DNA from: Mycolicibacterium neoaurum
GTDB lineage: Bacteria > Actinomycetota > Actinomycetes > Mycobacteriales > Mycobacteriaceae
Length of the DNA: 64,000 nt
NCBI RefSeq assembly: GCF_036946495.1
Contig: NZ_JAQIIX010000002.1
Location: 3,286,001-3,350,000 of the forward strand
Direction: 5' to 3'
Shown here: piece after piece, positions 63,678 to 64,000 of the stretch
How the letters are laid out: the number at the start of each line of letters is the position of its first letter
How positions within the stretch are numbered: position 1 is the stretch's first letter
Notes under the pieces: model-generated
What the model was told of the DNA's origin: nothing
Database searches by the model: none
What the model saw: only the letters and a program-made list of their open reading frames with translations
Translations under genes and position numbers: made by a program

Positions 63678-64000
63678 GGTCAGCGATCCGTTCGACCAGG
63701 GAATCGATCATGCCGGAGCCGTCCGCTGGGTCGGGTACCCAGGCCAGCGCGATCTGGGCCGGGGCCCAGGTGCTTTCGTCGATCGGGATCAACTCGAATT
63801 CCGGTGGGGAGAAGATCCGGCCGATCGCCGAGTTCGGCGCGTAGGTGACCAGGGCCACCAGGTGCCGGTTGAAGACCTGGGTTGCCATTTCCAGCTCGCC
63901 GCCGAGATCCTTTGTGGCGCGTACGATCCGGGTGACCCCGCGGCTGGCCAGCCCGCGCGCCAGGCCTGCCAGCACGACCGGATTGGGCCTGGCGAAATCG
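63667..64000 (-). CDS. LysR-like regulator, C-terminal part (cut by window edge)
   Basis: The reading frame is open to the right window edge, so the start is outside. The visible 110 residues begin DFARPNPVVLAGLARGLASRG and contain NRHLVALVTYAPNSAIGRIFSPPEFELIPIDESTWAPAQIALAWVPDPADGSG. They end in a helical segment, IDSLVERIADRVR, resembling the last part of a LysR-type ligand-binding domain. The DNA-binding domain is not in the window, so the assignment is tentative. Its stop overlaps the YchJ start by 11 bases. Confidence 0.5.
   Translation of the reverse strand, partial: DFARPNPVVLAGLARGLASRGVTRIVRATKDLGGELEMATQVFNRHLVALVTYAPNSAIGRIFSPPEFELIPIDESTWAPAQIALAWVPDPADGSGMIDSLVERIADRVR

Overview
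The window is high-GC DNA whose gene order follows the mycobacterial chromosome block that runs from birA to whiB1 in M. tuberculosis (secA1-hpf-comF-lpqB-mtrB-mtrA-tmk, sahH, alkB-rubA-rubB, manA/manB, whiB2-fbiA-fbiB, wbbL-rmlD, purE-purK, and sigH-rshA-bL37-TB7.3-pdtaS-whiB1). The organism is therefore almost certainly a member of the Mycobacteriaceae. The extra lipases, sugar transferase and transporters suggest a fast-growing Mycolicibacterium-type species; that last step is inference. I see no phage, insertion sequence, CRISPR array, tRNA or rRNA.

Layout. 1-6.2 kb: an accessory-looking surface locus with three paralogous secretory-lipase-type hydrolases (one cut by the window edge), an acyltransferase-3 membrane protein and a polyprenyl-phosphate hexose-1-phosphate transferase. 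6.2-11.2 kb: birA, a PH-domain membrane protein, GtrA, purK-purE, fadE25. 11.3-18.5 kb: envelope glycan genes (SAM methyltransferase, TIGR03089 protein, LCP ligase, secreted glycosidase, rmlD, wbbL, mannose-1-phosphate guanylyltransferase). 18.5-27.1 kb: coenzyme F420 genes (fbiA, fbiB), whiB2 and mannose activation (manB, tobH, manA). 27.2-29.6 kb: the alkane hydroxylase operon alkB-rubA-rubB-tetR. 29.6-44.5 kb: MFS exporter, sahH, a distant secreted lipase, a TPR membrane protein, tmk, the MtrA-MtrB-LpqB signalling operon, comF, hpf, secA1. 44.5-51.6 kb: Rv3235-like protein, WS/DGAT-like acyltransferase, BCCT transporter, and the DesA3 desaturase with its flavin/2Fe-2S reductase, each preceded by the same palindromic operator. 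51.6-59.2 kb: rsgA-aroA diverging from SRAP-methyltransferase, small enzymes, sigH-rshA, and a 24-residue ribosomal protein gene (bL37). 59.3-64 kb: biotinylated TB7.3, the PdtaS kinase, whiB1 with a conserved CRP-type site, a lipid kinase, an M15 peptidase, a YchJ protein and a partial LysR-like gene.

How it fits together. Much of the window serves the envelope: rhamnose and mannose nucleotide supply (rmlD, manA/B/C) feeds WbbL and mannosylated lipids, LCP attaches polymers, SecA1 exports, and MtrAB-LpqB couples the envelope to division. A second theme is fatty-chain oxidation and desaturation (alkB/rubredoxins, desA3 and reductase, fadE25, WS/DGAT). A third is redox stress sensing (sigH-rshA, WhiB1, WhiB2, F420).

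Regulatory DNA is readable: about ten genes carry a TANNNT -10 box placed 6-8 nt before the start codon, as in leaderless mycobacterial transcripts. Convergent gene pairs often share long perfect hairpins, and three convergent pairs overlap at their 3' ends.
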